Part shown: one piece after another, positions 1-7,873 of the stretch
Numbering within the stretch: the stretch's first letter is position 1
Layout of the letters: every line of letters begins with the position of its first letter
Source of the DNA: Prolixibacteraceae bacterium
GTDB taxonomy: Bacteria; Bacteroidota; Bacteroidia; Bacteroidales; Prolixibacteraceae
Assembly (NCBI GenBank): GCA_016930735.1
Contig: JAFGGF010000146.1
Location: forward strand, 1 to 22,204
Direction: 5' to 3'
Length of the DNA stretch: 22,204 bases
Program-made: the position numbers and the translations under genes
Notes under the pieces: generated by a model
What the model was told of the DNA's origin: nothing
Database searches by the model: none
The model's input: only the letters and a program-made list of their open reading frames with translations

Positions 1-42
1 CGATGGTACTGCCAATTTGGTGGGAGAGTAGGCCGCCGCCAT
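1..42 (+). rRNA. rrf: 5S ribosomal RNA, 3' end (partial)
   Basis: The first ~42 bases match the 3' third of a bacterial 5S rRNA: the conserved block CGATGGTACTGCC is followed by GGTGGGAGAGTAGG and a terminal CCGCCGCC that would close helix I. The 5' two thirds lie outside the window. A strong terminator follows directly, as expected at the end of a 16S-23S-5S operon transcribed left to right. The exact 3' end is uncertain by 1-3 bases. Confidence 0.9.
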
Positions 43-52
43 ACTTTTTCAG

Positions 53-91
53 GGCCTGTGTTGTTATCAGCACAGGCCTTTTTGTTTTTTT
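53..91 (+). terminator. Rho-independent terminator of the rRNA operon
   Basis: GGCCTGTG (53-60) and CACAGGCC (71-78) form a perfect 8-bp GC-rich stem around a 10-nt loop, followed by a T-rich run to 91. It lies about 10 bases after the 5S end, so it most likely ends the ribosomal RNA transcript. Confidence 0.92.
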
Positions 92-140
92 GCCTGCAAT
101 ATTATTTACTATCTTTCCGTTTCCATAAAAACCACTTTTT

Positions 141-1736
141 ATGCAGATATTTTCCTTTCAGATTGGTAAAATAAATTTCTTCTATCTCGCTTTATTATTG
201 TTTGTTATTTGTTTACCATTGTCTGAATTTATGGTATCTGTGTCAAGTGGTGTTTTGTTTTTAACAGCCTGTTTTGATGGAAGTTGGGGTTCAAAAATCC
301 AAAATTTTAAAAAACATAAATTGTTATTATTTATTCCCTCAATATTTATTATCTATTTAATTGGTGCAATAATTTCCAGGAATGGAGAAACAGTTTTATA
401 TGACCTGAGAAAAGCCTTATTTTTTATAATAATTCCACTGGCTTTTTTAATAGGTCCTGAAATAACATCAACTCAAAAACGTAATATTCTGTTCCTGTTT
501 GTTTTGTCTGTATCAACTGCCGTAATTTATGCAATTCTTAACTGGAAAGTTTTTAGTAAACCAGGAAACCTTCACATTCATAATGCAAGCCTGATTTCAC
601 ATATTCGGTTTAGTTTTCAACTTATTTTAGCAATCTGGATTTTACTGATATTTGGTTTTAAAAACTTCAGGACCAATAAAAATTGGATTAGAATTTTAGT
701 ATTAACAGGATTATTTTTTGTGGTAGGTTTTATGTTTGTTCAGCAATCATTAACAGGGCTTACCGCATTTTTTATTTCTATAATGTTCGTTTTATTTAGA
801 GTAATATTGAGCCTTAATAACCGAATTCGTTATATATTACTTTTTTTTACAATAGCCGTTGTATTGTTGCCGGTTATTTATATTGCCCGGATTGCATATC
901 CATTTTATTATCCAAAAGAATATGATAAAGAGAATTTGCCTCAAACAACTGCCCTGGGAAATCCTTATTACCATAATTATAAAAATAAATTAATTGAAAA
1001 CGGGCAATATGTTTACCTTTTTGTCTGCGAAAAGGAGATGAAAGAAGAGTGGAATAAAAGGTCGGAATTAAAATATGATTCGCTTGATCAATACGGTTAC
1101 GGGGTAAAAAGTACTTTAGTAAGGTATCTGACTTCTAAGGGATTAACCAAGGATGCTTCAGGTATTAAAGCTTTGAATGAACAGGATATAAGGAATGTAC
1201 AAAACGGCACAAGTAATTATTTATTTACTGAAAAGAAATGGTCATTATTCCCCAGAATATATAAAACGGTTTGGGAATATTATGTTTATACCAGGCTTGG
1301 TTATGTAAATAATCAATCATTTTCACAACGGATTGAATTTTCAAAAGCAGCTGTTTTAATAATAAAAGAGAATTTCTGGTTTGGAGTTGGTCCGGGAAAC
1401 TGGAAAAAAGCATTCTTCGATGCTTACAAAAAAATGGATTCAAAACTTAAAGAAGAGTATTATGCTTCTTCTCATAACCAGTATTTAAATTACCTGGTAA
1501 AATTCGGAATCATTGGTTTTTTGCTGATCATGTTTTTCCTGTTATATCCTGTAATTAAATCCGGGCGATACCGTGACCTGCTTTTTTTAATATTTCTGGT
1601 TTTTATGTTTGTTGCCAATTTTGCCGATTCTAACTTTGAAACACATATGGGAAGTTCGTTTTTTGTATTTTTTTACTGTTTTTTCCTGATAACGGATGGT
1701 TTAAATTATCTTTCCCCTGATTCTTTAAAAGTATAG
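141..1736 (+). CDS. O-antigen ligase / polymerase-like (Wzy_C) membrane protein
   Basis: Integral membrane protein of 531 aa, probably acting in the final polymerisation or ligation of a surface polysaccharide. About ten hydrophobic segments are visible: a dense block over residues 10-250 and two or three more over about 455-520. Between them, about residues 250-390 form a long hydrophilic stretch, followed by the family-like segment with SQRIEF, then FGVGPGNW and SSHNQYLNYLVKFG; the His-Asn-containing motif is typical of the O-antigen ligase (Wzy_C) superfamily. The hydrophilic loop is longer than the usual periplasmic loop of this family. The ATG at 141 has no competing in-frame Met nearby. 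The gene is alone between the rRNA terminator and sod, with no glycosyltransferases beside it, so its substrate cannot be inferred. Ligase versus polymerase cannot be told from sequence. Confidence 0.8.
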   Translation: MQIFSFQIGKINFFYLALLLFVICLPLSEFMVSVSSGVLFLTACFDGSWGSKIQNFKKHKLLLFIPSIFIIYLIGAIISRNGETVLYDLRKALFFIIIPLAFLIGPEITSTQKRNILFLFVLSVSTAVIYAILNWKVFSKPGNLHIHNASLISHIRFSFQLILAIWILLIFGFKNFRTNKNWIRILVLTGLFFVVGFMFVQQSLTGLTAFFISIMFVLFRVILSLNNRIRYILLFFTIAVVLLPVIYIARIAYPFYYPKEYDKENLPQTTALGNPYYHNYKNKLIENGQYVYLFVCEKEMKEEWNKRSELKYDSLDQYGYGVKSTLVRYLTSKGLTKDASGIKALNEQDIRNVQNGTSNYLFTEKKWSLFPRIYKTVWEYYVYTRLGYVNNQSFSQRIEFSKAAVLIIKENFWFGVGPGNWKKAFFDAYKKMDSKLKEEYYASSHNQYLNYLVKFGIIGFLLIMFFLLYPVIKSGRYRDLLFLIFLVFMFVANFADSNFETHMGSSFFVFFYCFFLITDGLNYLSPDSLKV

Positions 1737-1808
1737 CTGGTTAACCTTCAAATAATTATTCAAACATTTTTACAATCAGTTTTGTTAGTATTAATAAAAT
1801 ATAATACT

Positions 1809-2513
1809 ATGAAACGAAGAGATTTTATGACAATAGTCGGGACAGCTGTAGCAGCAGCCCCTGTATTAGGAATGGGCGCATATACATCTTACCCTAAACC
1901 ATTTGAGGGGCATACATTCCCTGAACTGGCTTATGCCTATGATTCCCTGGAACCATACATTGATGCACAAACGATGGAATTACATTATGATAAACATCAC
2001 AGAGGTTATTTTAATAAGTTTACGGCAGCAATTGAAGGTACTGATTTGACTAATACACCCATGCCTGAAATTTTTATAAATATCAGTAAATACGACAAAA
2101 CAATAAGGAATAATGGAGGGGGGTATTATAACCATTCTTTATTCTGGGAGAATATGACTCCGGATCAGGAAAAAATTCCGGGATTACTGAAGGAAGCTCT
2201 GGTTACAGCATTTGGATCGGTTGATACCTTTAAAGATAAATTCGGCAATGCTGCAAAAACTCATTTCGGAAGTGGATGGGCTTGGCTTGCAGTTAAACCT
2301 GGTGGCGATCTTTTTATTTCTTCAACACCAAACCAGGATAATCCTTTGATGGATGTTGTGCCTGAAAAAGGAACTCCTTTACTGGCTCTTGATGTATGGG
2401 AACATGCTTATTACCTTAATTATCAGAACAGGCGTGCTGAATATGTTGATAATTTCTGGAATGTAGTTAACTGGGCTATTGTTGAGAAACGTTTAAAAGA
2501 AGCAACTGCATAA
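1809..2513 (+). CDS. Exported Mn-type superoxide dismutase
   Basis: Converts superoxide to O2 and H2O2. From the chosen start the protein is 234 aa. The N-terminus MKRRDFM followed by a hydrophobic Ala-rich stretch resembles a twin-arginine (Tat) signal, suggesting export of the folded enzyme. The mature Fe/Mn-SOD fold starts near FPELAYAYDSLEP (38-50). Metal ligands are H59 (MELHYDKHH), H109 (YYNHSLFW), D195 and H199 (DVWEHAYY). Q176 in NQDNPLM is the outer-sphere glutamine position of Mn-type enzymes, and GGGYYNH also fits the Mn type; cambialistic use of Fe remains possible. An upstream in-frame ATG at 1782 would place nine extra residues before the twin arginines, so 1809 is preferred. 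The gene appears monocistronic; the next gene has its own promoter-like element. Confidence 0.93.
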   Translation: MKRRDFMTIVGTAVAAAPVLGMGAYTSYPKPFEGHTFPELAYAYDSLEPYIDAQTMELHYDKHHRGYFNKFTAAIEGTDLTNTPMPEIFINISKYDKTIRNNGGGYYNHSLFWENMTPDQEKIPGLLKEALVTAFGSVDTFKDKFGNAAKTHFGSGWAWLAVKPGGDLFISSTPNQDNPLMDVVPEKGTPLLALDVWEHAYYLNYQNRRAEYVDNFWNVVNWAIVEKRLKEATA

Positions 2514-2525
2514 AACTAAATTTTA

Positions 2526-2557
2526 TTTGATTCAATCAGAAAGGCTCACTATTTTTG
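2526..2557 (+). promoter_or_regulatory. Bacteroidota-type promoter for the DUF2520-kdsC-maf operon
   Basis: TTTG (2526-2529) and TATTTTTG (2550-2557) match the Bacteroidota -33 (TTTG) and -7 (TAnnTTTG) elements exactly, with a 20-nt spacer. Transcription would start near 2564, leaving only about 8 nt before the ATG at 2572. The -7 element lies inside the loop of the inverted repeat at 2538-2583. Confidence 0.65.
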
Positions 2558-2583
2558 GATAAAATTTCAGAATGAGCCTTTCT
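2538..2583. repeat. 11-bp perfect inverted repeat spanning a start codon
   Basis: AGAAAGGCTCA (2538-2548) is the exact reverse complement of TGAGCCTTTCT (2573-2583), with 24 nt between. The right arm includes the TG of the DUF2520 start codon and the next three codons; the -7 box is in the loop. It can be read as the sod terminator (T-rich sequence follows the right arm) or as a regulatory dyad. Confidence 0.6.
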
Positions 2584-3351
2584 TGTGTTTTAATTGGTGC
2601 CGGGAATTTAGCAACTCATTTGGGTGAAGTGCTGAAACAAAAAGGTTTTAACATTTTACAGGTTTACAGTCGGACACAAAATTCAGCTAAAAATCTGGCT
2701 GAAAGATTAAATGCAACCTTTACAACAAGCCCACAAAGCATAATTCATTCATGCGATTTTTTTATTATTGCTTTAAAAGATGAAGCAGTTAAACAGGTAT
2801 TACCATCAGTTGAATTCAATAATAAACTGATTTTGCATTGTTCAGGAAGTTTGCCGCTTTCCGTTCTTAATGGCTTTTCTGAGAATACAGGTGTCCTTTA
2901 CCCGCTTCAGACTTTTTCCAAAGGAAGAAATATTGATTTTGCAGAAATACCTGTATTTATTGAGTCAGATTCTGAAAAAAATTTATCATTAATTAATTCG
3001 ATTGCGGCCAGGATTTCAAATAAAATAATTGTTGCTGACTCTGAGAAAAGAAAACAAATCCATATTTCAGCTGTTTTCGCATGCAATTTTGTAAATCATT
3101 TATATACAATCTCTGAATCAATACTAAAAGAAAACGGGTTGGATTTTGATATTTTAAAGCCCTTAATAAAAGAAACTACAAATAAAGTAATGAAATTATC
3201 TCCCGGAGAAGCCCAAACGGGCCCAGCAGTTCGATTTGACGAATCGGTTATAAATAATCATCTTGGATTGCTGGCTGGCAAACCTGAACTGGCAGAGTTA
3301 TATAAATTGATTTCTGAAAGTATTTATAAATTTCATCAAAGTATATTGTAA
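2572..3351 (+). CDS. Rossmann-like / DUF2520 domain protein
   Basis: A 259-aa protein with an N-terminal NAD(P)-binding Rossmann fold (VLIGAGNLATHLG, residues 6-18) and a C-terminal helical DUF2520 region with the typical HISAVFACNFVNHLY segment (near residues 164-178). It resembles F420-dependent NADP oxidoreductase / ketopantoate-reductase-like proteins, but the physiological substrate of the family is not known to me. It is the first gene of a three-gene operon: its TAA shares one base with the ATG of kdsC (TAATG), implying translational coupling. The start is supported by the promoter 15 bases upstream and the GAGN motif only a few residues in. Confidence 0.85.
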   Translation: MSLSCVLIGAGNLATHLGEVLKQKGFNILQVYSRTQNSAKNLAERLNATFTTSPQSIIHSCDFFIIALKDEAVKQVLPSVEFNNKLILHCSGSLPLSVLNGFSENTGVLYPLQTFSKGRNIDFAEIPVFIESDSEKNLSLINSIAARISNKIIVADSEKRKQIHISAVFACNFVNHLYTISESILKENGLDFDILKPLIKETTNKVMKLSPGEAQTGPAVRFDESVINNHLGLLAGKPELAELYKLISESIYKFHQSIL

Positions 3352-3881
3352 TGGCATATTTTAAAGAAGAATTGAAACTGGTAAAAGCTTTCATTTTTGA
3401 TGTTGACGGTGTTTTGTCGATGGATACAACACCTCTCAATGCTGAAGGTGATCCCGTGAGGACTGCCAACGTTAAGGATGGTTTCGCAATCAGAAATGCC
3501 TTAAGGAACGGATTTGAAATAGCTATCATTACCGGCGGTTTTGTTGAAAGAGTTAAACTTCGGCATCAGAAACTGGGTGTTAAATACTATTATGAGAATA
3601 TTAACAGTAAGCTGGAATGCCTTGATGATTTTGTGAAAAATACCGGGATTGGTTATCAGAATATTTTATATATGGGTGACGACCTGGTTGATTATCAAAT
3701 TATGAAAAAAGTAGGGATGCCTACCTGCCCCCTGGATGCAGTACAGGAAATAAAAGAAATTTCAAAATATATTTCCGATAAAAAAGGAGGCGAAGGTTGT
3801 GTCCGCGATGTGATAGAACAGGTTTTAAGGGTACAGGGAAAATGGATGAACTCTGATGCATATTACTTAAGGTCATCGTAA
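3351..3881 (+). CDS. kdsC: KdsC-type HAD phosphatase (3-deoxy-D-manno-octulosonate 8-phosphate phosphatase)
   Basis: Predicted to hydrolyse Kdo-8-phosphate to Kdo and phosphate, a cytoplasmic step in making the inner core of lipopolysaccharide. The 176-aa length is typical for the C0-class (capless) HAD family. Motif I is FDVDGV with nucleophile D17 and acid/base D19; motif II is the Thr of AIITGG; motif III Lys is in SKLECLDDF; motif IV is GDDLVD. The segment NVKDGFAIRNAL corresponds to the substrate-facing NVRDGYGIR region of E. coli KdsC. The ATG overlaps the previous stop by one base, and the stop overlaps the next ATG in the same way. A general KdsC-like phosphatase of another sugar phosphate cannot be excluded, since kdsA and kdsB are not in the window. 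Confidence 0.88.
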   Translation: MAYFKEELKLVKAFIFDVDGVLSMDTTPLNAEGDPVRTANVKDGFAIRNALRNGFEIAIITGGFVERVKLRHQKLGVKYYYENINSKLECLDDFVKNTGIGYQNILYMGDDLVDYQIMKKVGMPTCPLDAVQEIKEISKYISDKKGGEGCVRDVIEQVLRVQGKWMNSDAYYLRSS

Positions 3882-4456
3882 TGGACTGGATGAAAAAATA
3901 CAATATAATTCTTGCTTCAAAATCTCCCCGCAGGCAACAATTATTAAAAGATCTGGATTTCGAGTTTATTGTAAAGACCATCGATATTGATGAAGTTTAT
4001 CCTGATGGTTTAACTATGGTTGAAATCCCTGTTTTTCTTGCTGAATTGAAGGCAAAATCATTTAACAGTGTTTTGAAAAATGGAGACCTTCTGATAACTG
4101 CTGATACTATTGTCTGGCATATGGATCAGGTGTTGGGAAAACCGGAAAACCGGGATGAAGCATTTGAAATGCTTTCATTGTTAAGTAATAGCGAGCATCA
4201 GGTTATTACAGGAGTTTGTTTAAAAACCCTTGACAGGCAAAAATCATTTTATTCTGTTTCAAATGTGGTTTTTAAAAAACTTACTTCTGAAGAAATTATT
4301 TATTATATCGATCATTATAAACCGTATGATAAAGCAGGGGGATACGGCATACAGGAATGGATCGGATATATTGGCATATCACATATTGAAGGTTCATTTT
4401 TTAATGTGATGGGACTTCCTGTCCAGAAACTTTATTGTGAATTAAAAAATTTTTAA
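3881..4456 (+). CDS. maf: Maf family nucleoside triphosphate pyrophosphatase
   Basis: Cytoplasmic housecleaning enzyme predicted to hydrolyse non-canonical or specific NTPs (dTTP/UTP class, YhdE-like) to the monophosphate. The 191-aa protein shows the family signature ILASKSPRRQQLL near the N-terminus, the acidic ADTIVW motif, LGKP, the TGV strand, and the C-terminal YDKAGGYGIQEW block followed by IEGSFFNVMGLPV. All are positions expected in Maf. It is the last gene of the operon, with TAATG overlap to kdsC and a terminator-like hairpin 45 bases downstream. Start alternatives: MDWMKKYN at 3881 (used, supported by coupling) or the Met at codon 4. Confidence 0.93.
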   Translation: MDWMKKYNIILASKSPRRQQLLKDLDFEFIVKTIDIDEVYPDGLTMVEIPVFLAELKAKSFNSVLKNGDLLITADTIVWHMDQVLGKPENRDEAFEMLSLLSNSEHQVITGVCLKTLDRQKSFYSVSNVVFKKLTSEEIIYYIDHYKPYDKAGGYGIQEWIGYIGISHIEGSFFNVMGLPVQKLYCELKNF

Positions 4457-4500
4457 AGACCCCTTCTCTTTAACAAAACCTGGATTATAACCATTCTTTA

Positions 4501-4546
4501 TTAAAGACGTAAAAGACCGAAAAAACCGGTAAAGTCTTTAATTTTC
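4501..4546 (+). terminator. Hairpin at the end of the DUF2520-kdsC-maf operon
   Basis: TTAAAGAC (4501-4508) pairs with GTCTTTAA (4534-4541), and inside it ACCG (4516-4519) pairs with CGGT (4527-4530), giving a two-part stem followed by TTTTC. It is moderately GC-poor, so a terminator is likely but not certain. It lies in the 113-base gap before the sugar-binding lipoprotein gene. Confidence 0.45.
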
Positions 4547-4569
4547 TTAACAATATAAAATTTCAGGTT

Positions 4570-5568
4570 ATGAAAAAATTCAGAAAGATTTTCGTTTTTA
4601 TAATCCTCGCCGTTTTTTTAAGTAACGGATGCACACACAGACCTGTGAAAATTGGTTTTTTATTACATGCTCTGGATAAGGAAAGATGGGAAAATGACCG
4701 TGATTATTTTGTACAAAAGGTTACTGACATGGGGGGTACAGTATCGGTGGAAATTGCAGATAATAATGCAGAAAGACAATTAATTCAGGCAAGAAAACTA
4801 ATGAATGAAGGAATTAAAGTCCTTGTAATAGTTCCGGTTGATATGTTTGCTGCTTCAGAAATTGTAAAAGAAGCAAATGACCGTGGTGTTAATGTGATTT
4901 CTTATGACAGGCTTATAATGAATTGTAAATTGGACTATTATGTTTCAACAGATAACGTTAATATCGGGGAATTACAGGCTCAATATCTTACCACTATTAA
5001 ACCGGTAGGTAACTATGCATTGATCGGGGGTGCACAAAATGACCATAACAGCCAGTTTTTATATCTGGGGCAGTTAAATATTCTTCAGCCATTGGTTGAA
5101 AAGGGTGATATCAAAATCATTTATAAGGAATTTACTGATTCCTGGTCGATGGATGAAGGGTATGCCCATACGAAAAAGATACTGGAATTACCTGAAAAAG
5201 CTGATGCAATTATTGCCGGAAATGATGCCATAGCCCTGGGAGTTATAAAGGCACTTGAAGAGGTTGGTTTAGCCGGTAAAGTATTGGTGGCAGGCATGGA
5301 TGCAGATTTAAAGAACCTTCAGGAAATATTGAAAGGGACACAAACAATTACCATTTACAAACCAATTGAAAATATAGCAACAACTGCTGCAGAACTTGCA
5401 GTGAAAATGGCAGAGTGTGAACCATGTGAAAATTCTTATCAACGGATCAGTAACGGGGAAATTCTGGTTCCTTCAATTTTGCATAATGCCACTGTCGTAA
5501 ACAAAGAAAATCTCAAGCTTACGGTAATATCTGAAGGGTATCAAAAAGAAGAAGAAATTTTTAAATAA
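4570..5568 (+). CDS. XylF-like periplasmic sugar-binding lipoprotein
   Basis: Substrate-binding protein of the type I periplasmic (LacI/ribose-binding) fold, 332 aa. The N-terminus has Lys/Arg, a hydrophobic core and a lipobox-like LSNGC (Cys at residue 21), so it should be a lipid-anchored lipoprotein. The mature part resembles D-xylose-binding XylF: KIGFLLHALDKERWENDRD, then VLVIVPVDM, VISYDRLI, STDNVNIGELQA, and the second lobe with AIIAGNDAIALGVIKAL and VAGMDAD. No ABC permease or ATPase gene lies beside it and both neighbours are unrelated, so it may work with a distant transporter, a sensor kinase, or as a stand-alone sugar sensor. Xylose is only a guess from resemblance. A terminator follows 16 bases after the stop. 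Confidence 0.83.
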   Translation: MKKFRKIFVFIILAVFLSNGCTHRPVKIGFLLHALDKERWENDRDYFVQKVTDMGGTVSVEIADNNAERQLIQARKLMNEGIKVLVIVPVDMFAASEIVKEANDRGVNVISYDRLIMNCKLDYYVSTDNVNIGELQAQYLTTIKPVGNYALIGGAQNDHNSQFLYLGQLNILQPLVEKGDIKIIYKEFTDSWSMDEGYAHTKKILELPEKADAIIAGNDAIALGVIKALEEVGLAGKVLVAGMDADLKNLQEILKGTQTITIYKPIENIATTAAELAVKMAECEPCENSYQRISNGEILVPSILHNATVVNKENLKLTVISEGYQKEEEIFK

Positions 5569-5584
5569 TTTTAATAGGAAAAAT

Positions 5585-5610
5585 TCCGGGGAGCAATCTC
5601 CGGATTTTTT
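5585..5610 (+). terminator. Rho-independent terminator of the sugar-binding lipoprotein gene
   Basis: TCCGGGGA (5585-5592) pairs with TCTCCGGA (5597-5604) through seven Watson-Crick pairs and one G-U pair, with a GCAA tetraloop, followed by six T (5605-5610). Confidence 0.88.
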
Positions 5611-5634
5611 ATTTAAATAAAAGCTCCAATTAAT

Positions 5635-5642
5635 TATCTTTG
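5635..5642 (+). promoter_or_regulatory. Candidate -7 element for the DPP11-like gene
   Basis: TATCTTTG matches TAnnTTTG exactly. The sequence about 20 bases upstream is T/A-rich without a clear TTTG. The predicted leader to the ATG at 5718 would be roughly 70 nt. Nothing else was recognised in the rest of the gap to 5717. Confidence 0.4.
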
Positions 5643-5717
5643 AATCCTGTTATTTTATAATAATCCAACTGATTTGCGTAAATCTGTTTTCGCACATTAG
5701 TTAAATTTATATAGACT

Positions 5718-7871
5718 ATGAAAAAAACCATTTTACTTGCTTTAATACTCCTTTTAAGTATTTCAACATTATTTTCAAAAGAAGGGATGTGGATCCCTAT
5801 CCTGCTTGAAAAATATAATATCGAAGAAATGCAGCAAATGGGATTTAAACTTACCGCACAGGATATTTTCGATGTAAATAATTCAAGCATGAAGGATGCT
5901 GTTGTTTTGTTTGGCGGCGGGTGTACTGGAGAAATTATTTCAGATGATGGACTGTTAATTACCAATTACCATTGTGGATTAAGCAGGATTCAGTCACACA
6001 GTTCAATTGAAAACGATTACCTGACAGATGGATTCTGGGCAATGAACAGAGGTGAAGAATTGCCAAACAGAGGATTATCTGTTCAAATTATGGAATATAT
6101 GGAAGATGTAACTGAAAGAGTTTTGGAAGGAACCGTTGAAATTGAGAATGAGCAGGAAAAAGAAAAAATAATTCAATCAAATATTCAAAAAATACGGAGT
6201 GAAGCTTCAGAAGACGGAAAATTTGAAACTTCTGTAAAGCCTTTATTTTATGGCAACCAGTATTTTTTATATGTATATAAAGTCTTCAACGATGTTCGTT
6301 TGGTAGGAGCTCCTCCTTCGGCAATCGGGAAATTTGGCGGTGATACTGATAACTGGATGTGGCCACGACATACAGGCGATTTTTCGCTTTTCAGGATTTA
6401 CACCAATAAAAACAACGAACCGGCATCGTATTCAGAAGATAACATTCCTTATAAACCAAAGAAGTTTTTCCCGATCTCAATGAAAGGAATCAAACCGGAT
6501 GATTTTACTATGGTTTTTGGTTTTCCGGGAAGTACCATGCAGTATATTCCTTCCGAAGCAGTTAAACTGATCATGGATCAGCGTGATCCCGACCGGATCA
6601 GCATCAGGGATAAAAAACTGGAGATTATTTACAACGAAATGGAAAAGGATCCGAAAGTCAGAATACAGTATGCGGCAAAAGTAAACGGAATCAGTAATTC
6701 ATGGAAAAAATGGCAGGGCGAAATCAAGGGGTTAAAACGGCTCGATGCAGTTAGCCGTAAAATCCGGTTTGAAGATGAATTTAAATCATGGGCAATTGAA
6801 AACGGATTGTGGGAAAACAAATACAAGGAGGTTTTTTCTGGATTTGAGGAAAAGTACAAAACACTTGCAGAATATATTAAGGCTTCGGATTATTATTCGG
6901 AAACCGTTTTTAGAGGAGCTGAAATTTTTTCGATGGCTGCCCAGGTAAACAGCTTAATTTCATTTATTGAAAATGGCAGGGAAGAAGATGCTCAAAACAG
7001 AGTTAGCCGTACGATTGGTTCAATTGAAAATGTCATCAAAAACCAGGATTGGGAAACGGATGAAAAACAATTTGCTGCACTTTTATCAATATTGGTAAAC
7101 GATCTGGATTATAGGTTTGTGCCACAGGAAGTAATCCAGTTGATTCAAAAGTCTGATGATAAGAAACTGATCCAAAATGTTTATCAGAAGTCCGTATTGT
7201 CTGATTTTGATAAATTAAAGGCAATTCTGGAATCAGGAAACATGAAAAAAGTTGCCAAACTGAAAAAAGATCCTATAATTGAGTTGTATCGTATTTTAAA
7301 TTCAAAGTTTGAAACAGAAATCAACCCTGTTGTTAATTCATTAAATAACGATATTGATGCCCTTCAGAAAACCTATATGGAAGGAATTATGAAGTTGAAA
7401 GAAGGGCAACCGCTTTATGCTGATGCCAACCTGACCCTCCGGGTTTCTTACGGTAAAGTTGAAGGTTATGAACCTGTTGATGGTGTAAAGTATAATTATT
7501 ATACAACACTTAAGGGGATCATGGAGAAAGATAATCCGGAGATTTATGATTACGATGTGCCGGATGCTTTAAAAGAAATTTATGAAAAAAAGGATTATGG
7601 TCCGTATTCAGTTGATGGTGAAGTACCTGTTTGTTTTATTGCTTCGAACCATACAACCGGAGGCAATTCAGGCAGCCCGGTGGTTAACGGCGACGGCCAG
7701 TTGATAGGAATTAATTTCGACCGCTGCTGGGAGGGCACCATGAGCGACATCATGTTCGACCCGGATCAATGCCGGAACATTATTCTGGATGTGCGCTATG
7801 CCATGTTTCTCATTGATAAATTTGCAGGAGCCGGTTATTTGCTGGATGAAATGGAGTTGATCTGGGAATAG
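5718..7871 (+). CDS. S46 dipeptidyl-peptidase, DPP11 type (Asp/Glu-specific)
   Basis: Secreted serine exopeptidase predicted to remove N-terminal dipeptides in the periplasm, making peptides fit for uptake and fermentation. The 717-aa protein begins with a signal peptide (MKKTILLALILLLSIS, cleavage near LFSK) and continues with the S46 N-terminus KEGMWIP. Chymotrypsin-like catalytic residues are H85 (TNYHCG), D221 (RHTGDFS) and S651 (GGNSGSP); the region between holds the long helical domain of S46 enzymes. Eighteen residues after the Ser is R669 (INFDRCWEG). In characterised DPP11 an Arg at this offset selects acidic P1 residues, whereas DPP7 has Gly, so Asp/Glu preference is expected. Length and ends look intact. 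The gene runs alone between a terminator and the convergent usp gene, with only two bases between the two stops. Confidence 0.93.
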   Translation: MKKTILLALILLLSISTLFSKEGMWIPILLEKYNIEEMQQMGFKLTAQDIFDVNNSSMKDAVVLFGGGCTGEIISDDGLLITNYHCGLSRIQSHSSIENDYLTDGFWAMNRGEELPNRGLSVQIMEYMEDVTERVLEGTVEIENEQEKEKIIQSNIQKIRSEASEDGKFETSVKPLFYGNQYFLYVYKVFNDVRLVGAPPSAIGKFGGDTDNWMWPRHTGDFSLFRIYTNKNNEPASYSEDNIPYKPKKFFPISMKGIKPDDFTMVFGFPGSTMQYIPSEAVKLIMDQRDPDRISIRDKKLEIIYNEMEKDPKVRIQYAAKVNGISNSWKKWQGEIKGLKRLDAVSRKIRFEDEFKSWAIENGLWENKYKEVFSGFEEKYKTLAEYIKASDYYSETVFRGAEIFSMAAQVNSLISFIENGREEDAQNRVSRTIGSIENVIKNQDWETDEKQFAALLSILVNDLDYRFVPQEVIQLIQKSDDKKLIQNVYQKSVLSDFDKLKAILESGNMKKVAKLKKDPIIELYRILNSKFETEINPVVNSLNNDIDALQKTYMEGIMKLKEGQPLYADANLTLRVSYGKVEGYEPVDGVKYNYYTTLKGIMEKDNPEIYDYDVPDALKEIYEKKDYGPYSVDGEVPVCFIASNHTTGGNSGSPVVNGDGQLIGINFDRCWEGTMSDIMFDPDQCRNIILDVRYAMFLIDKFAGAGYLLDEMELIWE

Positions 7872-7873
7872 AT

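Noticed and set aside
110..117. TATCTTTC as a -7 box for the O-antigen ligase-like gene, with TTTG at 89-92
   Set aside because: One mismatch at the conserved G, and the TTTG sits inside the terminator T run; too weak to list as a promoter.
1739..1746. GGTTAACC palindrome after the O-antigen ligase-like gene
   Set aside because: Eight bases without loop, T tract or partner site; expected by chance.
1782..1808. Upstream in-frame ATG for the superoxide dismutase
   Set aside because: It would put nine unrelated residues before the twin-arginine signal; the ATG at 1809 gives a normal export signal.
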